DNA of 41,072 nt from the NCBI GenBank assembly GCA_031415135.1, contig JANORB010000165.1, positions 1 through 41,072 of the forward strand, in the 5' to 3' direction. Source of the stretch: LGRD01 sp031415135 (GTDB taxonomy: Bacteria > Pseudomonadota > Gammaproteobacteria > Burkholderiales > Burkholderiaceae_C). Below the pieces are notes generated by a model, which worked only from the letters and a program-made list of their open reading frames with translations, searched no databases and had not been told where the DNA came from. Made by a program: the position numbers and the translations under genes. Positions 16,390 through 25,536 of the stretch are shown one piece after another (the first letter of the stretch is position 1; the number at the start of each line of letters is the position of its first letter).

Positions 16390-17120
16390 GCCGGTTCGTC
16401 CCGGGCCGGCGGCGCGGGCTCTGGCGAAGGCACTGCGGCAGCGACGAAGTAACCGACCCCGCGCACATTGCGAATGAAGTCCGCCCCCAGCTTGCGGCGC
16501 AGCTGGTGGATGTAGACCGAGACGGCGTTGCTCTCGATCTCTTCGCCCCAGCCGTACAACCGGTCTTCCAGTTGCGCGCGCGACAGCAAGGCGCCGGGAC
16601 GCACCATCAATGTTTCGAGCACCGCAAATTCGCGCGCCGACAGCATGACCGGCGCGCCGTTCAAGGTGACCTGCCGGGTGGCCGGGTCGAGCGTCACGCC
16701 GGCATGCGCCAGCAGCGGCTGCGCGCGGCCGCTGTGGCGGCGCAGCACGGCGCGGATGCGGGCGTTCAACTCGTCCAGCTCGAACGGCTTGACCAGGTAG
16801 TCATCGGCGCCGGCGTCCAGCCCGGCCACACGGTCGCCGCGCCCGTCGCGCGCGGTGAGCACGATCACCGGGGTGGCGTCGGCGCGGGCGCGCAGCGTGC
16901 GCAGCACGTCCAGGCCATCGCCCGCCGGATCGCCGCCAGCGCGTGCCCCTCCCGCCGGCAAACCCAGGTCGAGCAGCACCAGGTCGAATCGTTCGCTGGC
17001 CAGCGTGGTGTGCGCCGCCGCCACATCGCGCACCCAGTCCACCGCATGGCCCTCCAGCCGCAGCGCGCTGCGCAGGCTGTCGCCGATCATGCGGTCGTCT
17101 TCGACCAGGAGCAGGCGCAT
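16386..17120 (-). CDS. OmpR-family response regulator
   Basis: A 244-residue two-domain regulator. The receiver domain starts MRLLLVEDDRMIG (acidic pocket Asp8/Asp9) and carries the phosphorylation site Asp51 in LVLLDLGLP, Thr in VIVLTARDG and Lys in YLVKPFELDEL. The winged-helix output domain begins near residue 135 and includes LSAREFAVLETLMVRPGALLSR and SNAVSVYIHQLRRKLGAD...RNVRGVGYF. An unusual Gly/Ala-rich insertion of about 11 residues follows LGLP, just after the phosphorylation site. The frame extends upstream, but the start at 17120 is the normal receiver N-terminus. First gene of the operon, divergent from the TAXI protein gene. Confidence 0.92.
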   Translation of the reverse strand: MRLLLVEDDRMIGDSLRSALRLEGHAVDWVRDVAAAHTTLASERFDLVLLDLGLPAGGARAGGDPAGDGLDVLRTLRARADATPVIVLTARDGRGDRVAGLDAGADDYLVKPFELDELNARIRAVLRRHSGRAQPLLAHAGVTLDPATRQVTLNGAPVMLSAREFAVLETLMVRPGALLSRAQLEDRLYGWGEEIESNAVSVYIHQLRRKLGADFIRNVRGVGYFVAAAVPSPEPAPPARDEPA

Positions 17121-17258
17121 CGGTGGGAGGGTGGGCGTGGGGTGAGTCCACAGAGGGCCGAAAGCATACAGGGCACAGGTTCGCCGCCGCACGGGCGGGA
17201 TGGAGCGCGCGGCGCGGTCGCGGTATCGTGCGGCCTGTTGAACCGAACCGCCGACCCC

Positions 17259-18614
17259 ATGCCCAAAGTCCTGCGCAACACCCTGCTCTCCGCCCGCGAC
17301 CTGCTCGTCACCGCGGGCCCGTTCGCGTTGATGGCGCTGGTGTTGCTGGTGCTGGCCTACTGGGTGCTGGACCCGACCCCGCCCAGACAGGTGGTGCTGG
17401 CCACCGGGCCGGAACAAGGCGCGTACGCCGAATTCGGCAAACGCTATGCGGCGCTGCTCAAGTCGCGTGGCATCCAGGTCGACCTGCAGGCCACCCAGGG
17501 CACGGCGGAAAACCTGGCCCTGCTGCGCGACGAGTCATCGCGCGTCGACCTGGCGTTTGTGCAGGGCGGCGCCGACCTGGACCGGGGCGCGGACGACATC
17601 GCCAACGCCGGCCTGGTCTCGCTGGGCAGCCTGTTCTATGAACCGGTGTGGCTGTTCTACCGCGAGGATTCAGCCCAGCGCCTGCTCAAGACACCGACCC
17701 TGAACTCGCTGGCGCAGTTGCCCGGCTGGAAGCTCAACATCGGCGCCCCCGGCAGCGGCGTGCCCCACCTGATGAACCGGCTGATCGAGGCCAACGGCAT
17801 CGCGCCCAAGACGCTGACGCTGTTGCAGCAAGCCCAGACCCCGGCGGTGGTGAGCCTGCTGGGGGCGGAGATCGACGCGCTGGTGTTCGCCTCGGCGCCC
17901 GAGTCGCTGATGGTGCAGATGTTGTTGCAGACGCCCGGCATCCGGCTGTTCGACTTTGCCCAGGCCGAGGCCTACTCGCGCCGTTTCCCGTTCATGAGCC
18001 CGGCCACGCTGCCGCGTGGCGTGGTGGATCTGGCGCGCGACATGCCACCGGCCGACGTGCGCCTGGTCGCCCCCACCGCCACGCTGGTGGCCAAGGAGGG
18101 CACCCACCCGGCCTTGATCCAGCTGTTCGTGCAGGCGGCGCACACCATCCATGGCGAGCCGGGCTGGTTTCAGCGCAAGGGCGACTTCCCCAGCGCCGCC
18201 CACACCGAGCTGCCGCTGGCCAAGGAAGCTGACCGCTTTTATCGCCAGGGCGCGCCGATGCTGCAGCGCTACCTGCCGTTCTGGCTGTCGAACCTGATCG
18301 ACCGCATGTGGGTGGTGCTGGTGTCCATCATCGCCATCCTGCTGCCGCTGTCGCGCGTGGTGCCGCCGCTGTACCAGTTCCGCATCCGCTCGCGCATCTT
18401 CCGCTGGTACGCGCAGTTGCGCGGCGTCGAAGATGCGATGGGCAAGCGGCCCCAGGCCGAGCTGCTGAAAGAGTTGCAGGACATCGACAACCGCGTCGAA
18501 CAGATTGCCGTGCCGCTGAGTTACGCCGACGAGCTGTATTCGCTGCGCAGCCACATCCAGATGGTGCGGCGGCGCTTGTTGTCGCCCGCAGCCGAGCTCA
18601 CGACGCCGGCATGA
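17259..18614 (+). CDS. Membrane-anchored TAXI-type TRAP solute-binding protein
   Basis: A 451-residue protein. An N-terminal membrane segment (about residues 17-38) leads into a TAXI-family binding domain: VVLATGPEQGAYAEFGKRYAALL, TQGTAENLALLRD and VDLAFVQGGAD, then GAPGSGVPHLMNRLI. The domain would face the periplasm and bind an organic acid or amino acid. A second membrane segment (about residues 345-367, RMWVVLVSIIAILLPLSRVVPPL) is followed by a cytoplasmic helical tail of about 85 residues. Ordinary TAXI proteins lack this C-terminal part. No TRAP permease gene is adjacent. The stop overlaps the next gene's start as ATGA. Confidence 0.85.
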   Translation: MPKVLRNTLLSARDLLVTAGPFALMALVLLVLAYWVLDPTPPRQVVLATGPEQGAYAEFGKRYAALLKSRGIQVDLQATQGTAENLALLRDESSRVDLAFVQGGADLDRGADDIANAGLVSLGSLFYEPVWLFYREDSAQRLLKTPTLNSLAQLPGWKLNIGAPGSGVPHLMNRLIEANGIAPKTLTLLQQAQTPAVVSLLGAEIDALVFASAPESLMVQMLLQTPGIRLFDFAQAEAYSRRFPFMSPATLPRGVVDLARDMPPADVRLVAPTATLVAKEGTHPALIQLFVQAAHTIHGEPGWFQRKGDFPSAAHTELPLAKEADRFYRQGAPMLQRYLPFWLSNLIDRMWVVLVSIIAILLPLSRVVPPLYQFRIRSRIFRWYAQLRGVEDAMGKRPQAELLKELQDIDNRVEQIAVPLSYADELYSLRSHIQMVRRRLLSPAAELTTPA

Positions 18615-19987
18615 GGGACACTCGGATGCTGCCGCGCGTGCTGATCGTCGGCTGCGGCTTTGGCGGCCTGGAGGCGGTGCGCGCGCTGTCCCGGGCGGAG
18701 GTCGAGATCACGCTGCTGGACCGCACCAACCACCACCTGTTCCAGCCGCTGCTGTACCAGGTGGCCACCGCGGGCCTGAGCGCCCCGGCCATCAGCGCGC
18801 CGATACGCCACACACTGCGGCGCGAAATGAAGCGCGGCAACCTGACCATCCTGCAGGCCGAGGTCATCGGCTTCGACGCCAAAGCAAAACATGTGCTGCT
18901 CGATGACAGCCAGACCCTGCCCTACGACCACCTGATCGTCGCCGCCGGCGCCACCCACAGCTACTTCGGCCACGACGAATGGGCCCCGCATGCGCCGGGC
19001 CTGAAGACGCTGGCCGACGCGTTCAACATCCGCGCCCGCGTGATCGGCGCGTTCGAGCGCGCCGAGCGCTGCGCGGACGCCGGCGCGCGCGAACCGTGGA
19101 TGACCTTCGCCGTGATCGGCGCCGGCCCCACCGGGGTCGAGATGGCGGGCACGATGAGCGAAATCGCCCATCACACGCTGGCCCGCGAGTTCCGCCGCAT
19201 CGACACCCAGCGCACGAACGTGGTGTTGATCGAAGGCTCGGACCGGGTGCTCGGCTCGTTCGTGCCCACGCTGTCGGCCAAGGCCCACCAGCAGCTGCGC
19301 CGACTCCATGTCGACGTGCGCCTCGGCTGCAAGGTCACCGGCATCGATGCCGCCGGCGTGACCTACGAACAACAGGGCGAGGGCGGTGTGCAGGTCCACA
19401 CGCTGCCCAGCAAGACCGTGATCTGGGCCGCCGGCGTGGCCGCGTCGCCGCTGGGCCGCGCGCTGGCGGCCAGCACCGGCGCCACGCTCGACCGCGCCGG
19501 CAGGGTGGTGGTGCAGCCCGACCTGTCGCTGGCGGGCCACGCGGAAATCTGCGTCATCGGCGACCTGGCCGCCGCCCTGAGCCACGCACGCCACGCACGC
19601 CACGCACGCCACGGCCGCGCCGAACCGACGCCGGTTCCCGGCGTGAGCCCCGGCGCCAAGCAGATGGGCCGCGCCGCTGCGGCTAACCTGCTCCGGCGCC
19701 TGCGCTCGCTGCCCACGCGGCCGTTCCACTACGTCGACTACGGCAACCTCGCCACCATCGGCCGCAAAGCCGCGGTGGTCGACCTGGCACTGCCGGTGCT
19801 CGGGGCGGTCCGTTTTTCGGGCTTTCCGGCCTGGTTGTTCTGGCTCTTTGCGCACATCTATTTCCTGATCGGGTTTCGCAACCGCCTGTTCGTGTTCATC
19901 GACTGGGCCTGGGCTTACTGGACTTATGAACGGCATGCGCGGGTGGTTGCGCAGCCGCCGACGATTGCACTGCCTCCCGCCTCCTAG
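18611..19987 (+). CDS. Type II NADH dehydrogenase-like FAD oxidoreductase
   Basis: A 458-residue flavoprotein that would pass electrons from NADH to quinone without proton pumping. The N-terminal FAD-binding motif is VLIVGCGFGGLEAV and the second nucleotide-binding motif is FAVIGAGPTGVEMAGTMSE. HHLFQPLLYQVATAGLS is typical of NDH-2, as is ICVIGDLAA near residue 313. The C-terminal end (FSGFPAWLFWLFAHIYFLIGFRNR) is the amphipathic membrane-association region of the family. Three copies of a 9-bp repeat encode HAR-HAR-HAR just after the GDLAA motif. Translationally coupled to the TAXI protein by a 4-base overlap. Confidence 0.9.
   Translation: MRDTRMLPRVLIVGCGFGGLEAVRALSRAEVEITLLDRTNHHLFQPLLYQVATAGLSAPAISAPIRHTLRREMKRGNLTILQAEVIGFDAKAKHVLLDDSQTLPYDHLIVAAGATHSYFGHDEWAPHAPGLKTLADAFNIRARVIGAFERAERCADAGAREPWMTFAVIGAGPTGVEMAGTMSEIAHHTLAREFRRIDTQRTNVVLIEGSDRVLGSFVPTLSAKAHQQLRRLHVDVRLGCKVTGIDAAGVTYEQQGEGGVQVHTLPSKTVIWAAGVAASPLGRALAASTGATLDRAGRVVVQPDLSLAGHAEICVIGDLAAALSHARHARHARHGRAEPTPVPGVSPGAKQMGRAAAANLLRRLRSLPTRPFHYVDYGNLATIGRKAAVVDLALPVLGAVRFSGFPAWLFWLFAHIYFLIGFRNRLFVFIDWAWAYWTYERHARVVAQPPTIALPPAS
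19582..19613 (+). repeat. Three 9-bp tandem repeats inside the NDH-2 gene
   Basis: CCACGCACG occurs three times head to tail (19582-19608) followed by a partial CCACG. It encodes a His-Ala-Arg triplet repeat. The unit is a multiple of three, so copy-number change would keep the frame. Confidence 0.85.
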
Positions 19988-20057
19988 AATCGGCCGCAAT
20001 CCCCATCGCCGCGCGACTCGGCTCGAAGCGCGCGCCTGACCTGATCGGAGCCTGCCC

Positions 20058-21872
20058 ATGGACACCCGCACCTCCCCTTTCCGCCTGCGCATCGAAAAAG
20101 TTCGCGATGCGCTGAAGGCGCACGCCGTGGCGGCCGTGCTGGTGCCGTCGAGCGACCCGCACCTGTCCGAATACCTGCCCGAGCGCTGGCAGGGGCGGCA
20201 GTGGTTGTCGGGCTTCAGCGGGTCGATGGGCACGCTGGTGGTGACGCTGGCCGAGGCCGCGCTGTTTGCCGACAGCCGCTACTGGGTCCAGGCCGAGGCC
20301 GAACTGGCCGGCAGCGGCATCGCGCTGGTCAAGATTGCGTCCGGCACCTCGATGCAGCACGTCGACTGGCTGGCCGACACGGTGGCCGCCGGCCAGACGG
20401 TGGGGGTCGACGGCAGCGTGCTGGGCCTGGCCGCCGCGCAGTTGCTGCGCGGCACGCTCGACAAGCGCGGCATCGGCCTGCGCACCGACTTCGATGTGCT
20501 CGACCAGGTGTGGCCCGAGCGGCCCGGCCTGCCCACCGCGCCGGTGTACGAGCACTGCGCGCCGCACGCGCCGGTGCCGCGCCGTTCCAAGTTGGCGCAA
20601 GTGCGCCAGGCCATGGTGATTGCCGGTGCGACGCACCACTTCATTTCCACCGTGGACGACATCGCCTGGCTGTTCAACCTGCGCGGCGCCGACGTGAACT
20701 ACAACCCGGTGTTCCTGGCCCACGCGTTGCTGGACGAGCGCCGCGTGACGCTGTTCGTGGCCGACGCCAAGATCGACGCCGCATTGCAAGCCGTGCTGGC
20801 CGAAGACGGCGTGCACATCGCGCCCTATGGCCAGGCCGCCGCCGCACTCGGCGCGCTGCCTGAATCGGCGGTGCTGCTGATCGACCCGCGCCGTGTCACG
20901 CTCGGCCTGCGCGCCAATGTGGGCGTGAAAGTGATCGAAGCGGTCAACCCCAGCACGTTTTTCAAGAGCCGCAAGACGGCGCTCGAAGCCGCGCATGTGC
21001 GCGAAGCGATGGTGCAGGACGGTGCCGCGATGTGCGAGTTCTACGCCTGGTTCGAGAACTCGCTGGGGCTGCAGAGCATCACCGAACTGACGATCGACGA
21101 ACGTTTGAGCGCCGCCCGCGCGCGGCGCCCCGGCTTCAAGGGCCTGAGCTTCGGCACCATCGCCGCGTTCAACGCCAACGGCGCGATGCCGCACTACCAC
21201 GCCACGGCCGACTCGCACGCCGTGATCGAGGTCGGCGCCGACGGCGGCGGCCTGTTGCTGATCGACTCCGGCGGCCAGTACCTGGGCGGCACCACCGACA
21301 TCACCCGCGTGTGGCCGATCGGCACCGTCAGCGCCGCGCACAAGCGCGACTACACGCTGGTGCTCAAGGGCACGATCGCGCTGAGCCGCACCCGCTTTCC
21401 GCGCGGCACGCTGTCGCCCATGCTCGACGCCATCGCCCGCGCGCCGCTGTGGGAGCATGGCCTGGACTTCGGCCACGGCACCGGCCACGGCGTGGGCTAC
21501 TTTCTCAATGTGCACGAAGGCCCGCAAAGCATTTCGCGCGCGCTGACCGAGCCGCACATGGCGATGGAGCCCGGCATGATCACGAGCATCGAACCGGGCC
21601 TGTACCGCCATGGCCAATGGGGCATCCGGATCGAGAACCTGGTGTTGAACGTGCCGGCACCCACCTCGGCGGCCGGCGAGTTCGGCGAGTTCCTGGAGTT
21701 CGAGACGCTCACGCTGTGTCCCATCGACACCCGTTGCATCGAACGCAGCCTGATGCGGCAGGATGAAATCGACTGGCTCAATGGCTATCACGGCACGGTG
21801 CGCCAGCGCCTCACGCCGCTGGTGAGCGGTGCGGCGCTCGCCTGGTTGCTGCAAAGGACCGTCGCCTTGTGA
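20058..21872 (+). CDS. Aminopeptidase P family (Xaa-Pro aminopeptidase), M24B
   Basis: A 604-residue metallopeptidase that removes N-terminal residues preceding proline. Two creatinase-like N-terminal domains (FSGSMGTLVVT...FADSRYW, and DDIAWLFNLRGADVNYNPVF) precede the catalytic pita-bread fold. Metal ligands are visible as LLIDSGGQYLGGTTDITR (two Asp), GHGTGHGVGYFLNVHEGP (His), TSIEPGLY (Glu) and IRIENLV (Glu). The length of about 600 fits the long three-domain eukaryote-like form rather than the 440-residue PepP. A GGAG Shine-Dalgarno lies 7 bases before the start. The stop overlaps the next start as GTGA. Confidence 0.92.
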   Translation: MDTRTSPFRLRIEKVRDALKAHAVAAVLVPSSDPHLSEYLPERWQGRQWLSGFSGSMGTLVVTLAEAALFADSRYWVQAEAELAGSGIALVKIASGTSMQHVDWLADTVAAGQTVGVDGSVLGLAAAQLLRGTLDKRGIGLRTDFDVLDQVWPERPGLPTAPVYEHCAPHAPVPRRSKLAQVRQAMVIAGATHHFISTVDDIAWLFNLRGADVNYNPVFLAHALLDERRVTLFVADAKIDAALQAVLAEDGVHIAPYGQAAAALGALPESAVLLIDPRRVTLGLRANVGVKVIEAVNPSTFFKSRKTALEAAHVREAMVQDGAAMCEFYAWFENSLGLQSITELTIDERLSAARARRPGFKGLSFGTIAAFNANGAMPHYHATADSHAVIEVGADGGGLLLIDSGGQYLGGTTDITRVWPIGTVSAAHKRDYTLVLKGTIALSRTRFPRGTLSPMLDAIARAPLWEHGLDFGHGTGHGVGYFLNVHEGPQSISRALTEPHMAMEPGMITSIEPGLYRHGQWGIRIENLVLNVPAPTSAAGEFGEFLEFETLTLCPIDTRCIERSLMRQDEIDWLNGYHGTVRQRLTPLVSGAALAWLLQRTVAL

Positions 21873-24796
21873 AGCCGACCGGCCCGTTGAGCGGCGGCGC
21901 GCCGCTGCCCGCAGATGAAGCCGATCGCCTGGCCAGGCTGCGCGAACTCATCGTGCTCGACAGCGCGCCCGAGCCGGTGTTCGACAGCATTGCACGGCTG
22001 GCCTCCGAGGTCTGCGGTGTGCCGATCGCGTTGCTGAGCCTGGTGGACGACGAGCGCCAATGGTTCAAGGCGAATGTCGGTCTGGCCGGCGTCAACGAGA
22101 CACCGCGCGACATCGCGTTTTGTGCCCACGCCATTCATCGGGATGTGGTCTTTGAAGTCCCCGACGCCACGCTGGACCCGCGCTTCGCCGCCAACCCGCT
22201 GGTGACCGGCGCGCCCGACATTCGCTTCTACGCCGGCGCGCCGCTGGTGCTGTCGGGCGGCGAACGGGTCGGCACGCTGTGTGTCATCGACCGCCAGGCG
22301 CGCCAACTGGACGAGACGCAGGCGCGCATGCTGCAATCCTTGGCGGCGATTGCGACCCAGGCACTTGAAATGCGCCGCGACCTGATCGTCAAGTCGCTGT
22401 CGGTGCGCTCCGAGTTCGAGCAGGCGCTGGCCGAAAGCGAGGCGCGCCACCGCGCCATCGTCGAAATCCAGGCCGAACTGGTGTCGCTGGCGCGACCGGG
22501 CGGTGAACTGGTCTACGTGAACCCGGCCTACGCGCGCCACTTCGGCCGCACCCCGGCCGACATGATCGGCAAGAACCTGCTCGATTTTGTCGAACCCTTC
22601 GACCGCGACGCCGTCGGGCGCCGAATCGCCCAGGTGGTGCGCAGCGGCGTCAGCCGTTCGAGCGAAAACCGCATGATGGCTTTCGACGGCACCGAGCGCT
22701 GGGTGGCCTGGACGAACCGCCTGCAGCGCGACAGCTGGCAGCAGCCGATGCTGCATTCCGTGGGGCGCGACGTGACCGATCGCAAACGTGCGGAACTGGC
22801 GCTGCGCGCCAGCCAGACCTTCCTGGTGCGCACCGGGCGGGTTGCCGGCGTGGGCGGCTGGCAGCTCGACATGGCCAGCGGCGTCATCACCTGGTCGGAC
22901 GAAACCCGCCGCATCCACGAGGTCGGCCCCGACCACGTGCCCACGCTGGAGGGCGCAATCGCGTTTTATGCGCCCGAGGCGCGCGCCGTCATCGAGAAGG
23001 CCATGCAGGTGGGCATGGAACGCGGTGAACCCTGGGACCTTGAACTCCCGTTGGTGACCGCCACCGGCCGCGCGATCTGGGTCCGCGCTGTCGGTGAGGT
23101 GGAGTTCGAAATCGGCGAACCGGTGCGGCTGATCGGCGCATTCCAGGACATCACCGAGCGCAAGCTGCTGCAGCAGCGCCTGGCCGACAACGAGCGCTTC
23201 GTTCGCCTGATCACCGACAGCCTGCCGGTGCGCATCGCCTATGTCGACAAGGACAGGCGCTACCAGTTCGTGAACCAGGCTCACTGCCAGCGCTTTGGTC
23301 GCGAGCGCGCGCAAATCCTCGGGCGCACCCGCAGCGAGCTGACCGGCGGCGCCACCGACGCCATCGTCGAGCCCCGGCTTCAGGGGGCGTTGTCCGGGCA
23401 GCCGCAGCGCTTCGAGTACGAGGAGCGGGTGGACGGGAAAACGCGCCGCATCGAAAGCCAGCTGATCCCCGACATCAACGAGGCGGGTGAGGTTCGCGGC
23501 TTCTTCGCCACCGGTATCGACATCACCGATCGCAGCGCGGCGGAACAGGCATTGCGCGAGCTGACGGCGATCTTCGACAACACCACCGACGCCGTGGTGC
23601 AAACCGACCCGCGGGGCAACATCACCTACATGAACCCGGCGGCGCGCCGCACCGCCGGGCTGGCGCCCGACGAGCCGTTGGCGCAGCGCAACTTCAGCGA
23701 GTTCAACACGCCCGCGACCAACCGGCACTTTGCCGAAGTGATCGTCCCGGCCGTCAGGAACGGCGGCGTGTGGGTCGGCGAAACCACGGTGTACGCGGCC
23801 AACCGGCGCAAGCTGCCGGTCAGCCACATGGTGATCGCGCACCGGGATCGCGCCGGCCGCATCGATCGCTATTCGGCCGTGATGCGCGACATCTCGAACG
23901 AGGCGGAAGCCAAGCACCAGCTGGAGCGCCAGAGCGCGATCCTGCTGTCGGTCACCGAGGCGATTCCCGACATGGTCGCGGTGGTCGGCGCGGACAGCCG
24001 GTACCGGCTCGTCAATGGCGCCTTCGAGCGCTGGTGCGGCATGCCGCGCGAGCGCATCATCGGCCACAGCCTCCAGGATGTGCTGAGCCCTGCCGACCAT
24101 GAACGCACCCTGCCGTGGGTGCAGCGCGCGCTGGCCGGCGAGACGGTGCATTTCGAGCGCGACTACCCCGGCCGCAGCGTCGCACCGCACCTTGCCGTCA
24201 GCTACATCCCGCTGCGGCTGGCCGGCGGCGGGATCGACGGGTTCGTCGGCATTGCCCAGGACATCACGCGCCACAAGCAGGAACAGCTGCGCTTGTTGCA
24301 GCTGACCCAAAGCGACGCCCTGACCGGCCTGCTGAACCGGGCCGGCTTCGAGGAGCATCTGGAACGCAAGCTGGGCGAAGGCAGCGGCGCGATGCTGGCG
24401 CTGCTGTGCATCGACCTGGACCATTTCAAGCCCGTCAACGACCAGCACGGCCACCCTGTCGGCGACCAGCTGTTGCAGTTGTTCGCGCAGCGCTTGCGCG
24501 GCCTGGTGCGCCCGACCGATGCGGTGGCGCGCATCGGTGGCGACGAGTTTGCGATCGTGCTGTCCGGCGTGCGCGGCAGCGCCGACGCGCACGCGGTGGC
24601 CGACAAGGTCATCGCCGCGGCCTGCGCGCCGTTCGACCTGGGCTCGGTGCGGCTGAGCATCGGCGCCAGCGTCGGTGTGGCATTCGGTGCCGATCCGGCC
24701 ACCGGCTGGGGCGATCTGGTGTCGCGCGCCGACGCGATGTTGTACCGGGCCAAGGACGCCGGCCGCGGGCGCCAGGCCGGCACGGCGGGGCTCTAG
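21869..24796 (+). CDS. Diguanylate cyclase with GAF and multiple PAS domains
   Basis: A 975-residue signalling protein predicted to make cyclic di-GMP. Order by eye: GAF about residues 20-165 (ARLRELIVLDSAPEPVFD, then GVPIALLSLVDDERQWFKA), five PAS or PAS-PAC units starting near 185, 310, 436, 560 and 687, and a GGDEF domain from about 810. The catalytic GGDEF at 890-894 is intact. RPTD at 881-884, five residues before it, is a canonical inhibitory I-site, so feedback by the product is likely. No EAL domain and no membrane segment were seen, so it is probably a cytosolic sensor. The GTG start overlaps the aminopeptidase stop. The GAF start resembles GAF modules found in light or redox sensors, but no cofactor is assigned. 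Confidence 0.92.
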   Translation: MKPTGPLSGGAPLPADEADRLARLRELIVLDSAPEPVFDSIARLASEVCGVPIALLSLVDDERQWFKANVGLAGVNETPRDIAFCAHAIHRDVVFEVPDATLDPRFAANPLVTGAPDIRFYAGAPLVLSGGERVGTLCVIDRQARQLDETQARMLQSLAAIATQALEMRRDLIVKSLSVRSEFEQALAESEARHRAIVEIQAELVSLARPGGELVYVNPAYARHFGRTPADMIGKNLLDFVEPFDRDAVGRRIAQVVRSGVSRSSENRMMAFDGTERWVAWTNRLQRDSWQQPMLHSVGRDVTDRKRAELALRASQTFLVRTGRVAGVGGWQLDMASGVITWSDETRRIHEVGPDHVPTLEGAIAFYAPEARAVIEKAMQVGMERGEPWDLELPLVTATGRAIWVRAVGEVEFEIGEPVRLIGAFQDITERKLLQQRLADNERFVRLITDSLPVRIAYVDKDRRYQFVNQAHCQRFGRERAQILGRTRSELTGGATDAIVEPRLQGALSGQPQRFEYEERVDGKTRRIESQLIPDINEAGEVRGFFATGIDITDRSAAEQALRELTAIFDNTTDAVVQTDPRGNITYMNPAARRTAGLAPDEPLAQRNFSEFNTPATNRHFAEVIVPAVRNGGVWVGETTVYAANRRKLPVSHMVIAHRDRAGRIDRYSAVMRDISNEAEAKHQLERQSAILLSVTEAIPDMVAVVGADSRYRLVNGAFERWCGMPRERIIGHSLQDVLSPADHERTLPWVQRALAGETVHFERDYPGRSVAPHLAVSYIPLRLAGGGIDGFVGIAQDITRHKQEQLRLLQLTQSDALTGLLNRAGFEEHLERKLGEGSGAMLALLCIDLDHFKPVNDQHGHPVGDQLLQLFAQRLRGLVRPTDAVARIGGDEFAIVLSGVRGSADAHAVADKVIAAACAPFDLGSVRLSIGASVGVAFGADPATGWGDLVSRADAMLYRAKDAGRGRQAGTAGL

Positions 24797-25134
24797 CCTA
24801 AGCCGAACTTTGAGACTCCCCTGAACGCAAGTGCGCGTCGCGATTCGGTTACTTGCATGGCTACAAGCTTGAGTCAAAAAAAGAGCCGCAACCCGCGCCA
24901 GCGCTGGGTTTCGGTTCGATCAGAGAGCCAAAGTTCGAGCTGGGCAAGCAAAACGCCCGGCCGCTCGGGCCGCAGCCGGCAAGCCGGGACCGCAGAGGAG
25001 GCGGCGAGCCCGCGTGCGTCGGCGCGACCATTCAACCTCACGAGAGTCTTCGTACCATTGCGTCTCGGCTGAGCGCTGGAGCGCAGTCCTGTCCAGCGAC
25101 TATCATTTAGTTCTTCAATCCGAGAACGTGAACC
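24797..25134. other. Gene-free stretch after the GAF-PAS-GGDEF gene
   Basis: 338 bases without a supported gene. Short frames cross it but show no family resemblance. A hairpin-capable stretch, AACCC-GCGC-CA-GCGC-T-GGGTT (near 24890-24913), may be a weak terminator for the upstream operon, though no proper T-run follows. The last 60 bases before 25135 are more AT-rich (ACTATCATTTAGTTCTTCAA) and probably hold the promoter of the next gene. Confidence 0.4.
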
Positions 25135-25503
25135 ATGACAACCTCCGCTCGTGCTGCGCTCTCTCCATCGAAGCGGCCCAAGAAGGCGGCACCCAGTGCC
25201 AAGACCGTTCGCTCGAAGTCGACTGCCAACAAACGAGCCAAGAAGTCGGCGACCAACGTGGCCATCGCCACGGAACTTGCGCCCGCGGTCGCCATCGCGT
25301 TGTTGGACAAGACCGAACAGCCACCCGGCGCCGCGGCGCCCGCGCTGGACTGTCTGGCAGCAGGGGCAACGCCTTCGGAGACCGTTGGCAAGGTGCGCGT
25401 GCAACTCATGTTCGAGAACGGGGCGGTGCTGCCGGTCGAGATGAGCAACGCCGCGGGGGCTGCGCTCTCCAAGGGGCTGGCAGAGGAACTTCCCAAGAAA
25501 TAG
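25135..25503 (+). CDS. Small protein with Lys/Ala-rich N-terminal tail, function unknown
   Basis: A 122-residue protein that I do not recognise. Residues 1-45 are rich in Lys, Ala, Ser and Arg (SKRPKKAAPSAKTVRSKST, then NKRAKKSATN), resembling histone-like or PhaF-like basic tails. Residues 45-122 are acidic to neutral with a predicted helix-strand pattern (VAIATELAPAVAIALLDKTEQ, then VGKVRVQLMFENGAVLPVEMS). Expected to be a real gene: the codon use fits, the frame is closed and an AT-richer leader precedes it. Downstream in the same frame is a remnant of a receiver domain, and then a GGDEF gene. DNA binding by the tail is only a guess. Confidence 0.6.
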   Translation: MTTSARAALSPSKRPKKAAPSAKTVRSKSTANKRAKKSATNVAIATELAPAVAIALLDKTEQPPGAAAPALDCLAAGATPSETVGKVRVQLMFENGAVLPVEMSNAAGAALSKGLAEELPKK

Positions 25504-25536
25504 GCCGTTGTTCGGCAACGCCACAGGTCGCCCGGC

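Noticed and set aside
21788..24877. A 1029-residue open frame on the minus strand
   Set aside because: Antisense to the GAF-PAS-GGDEF gene, whose GAF, PAS and GGDEF motifs are unmistakable; the antisense translation has no recognisable domain.
24853..25110. Small open frames in the 338-base gap
   Set aside because: Composition is non-protein-like (runs of Pro, Arg and Gly), several frames overlap, and no Shine-Dalgarno is evident.
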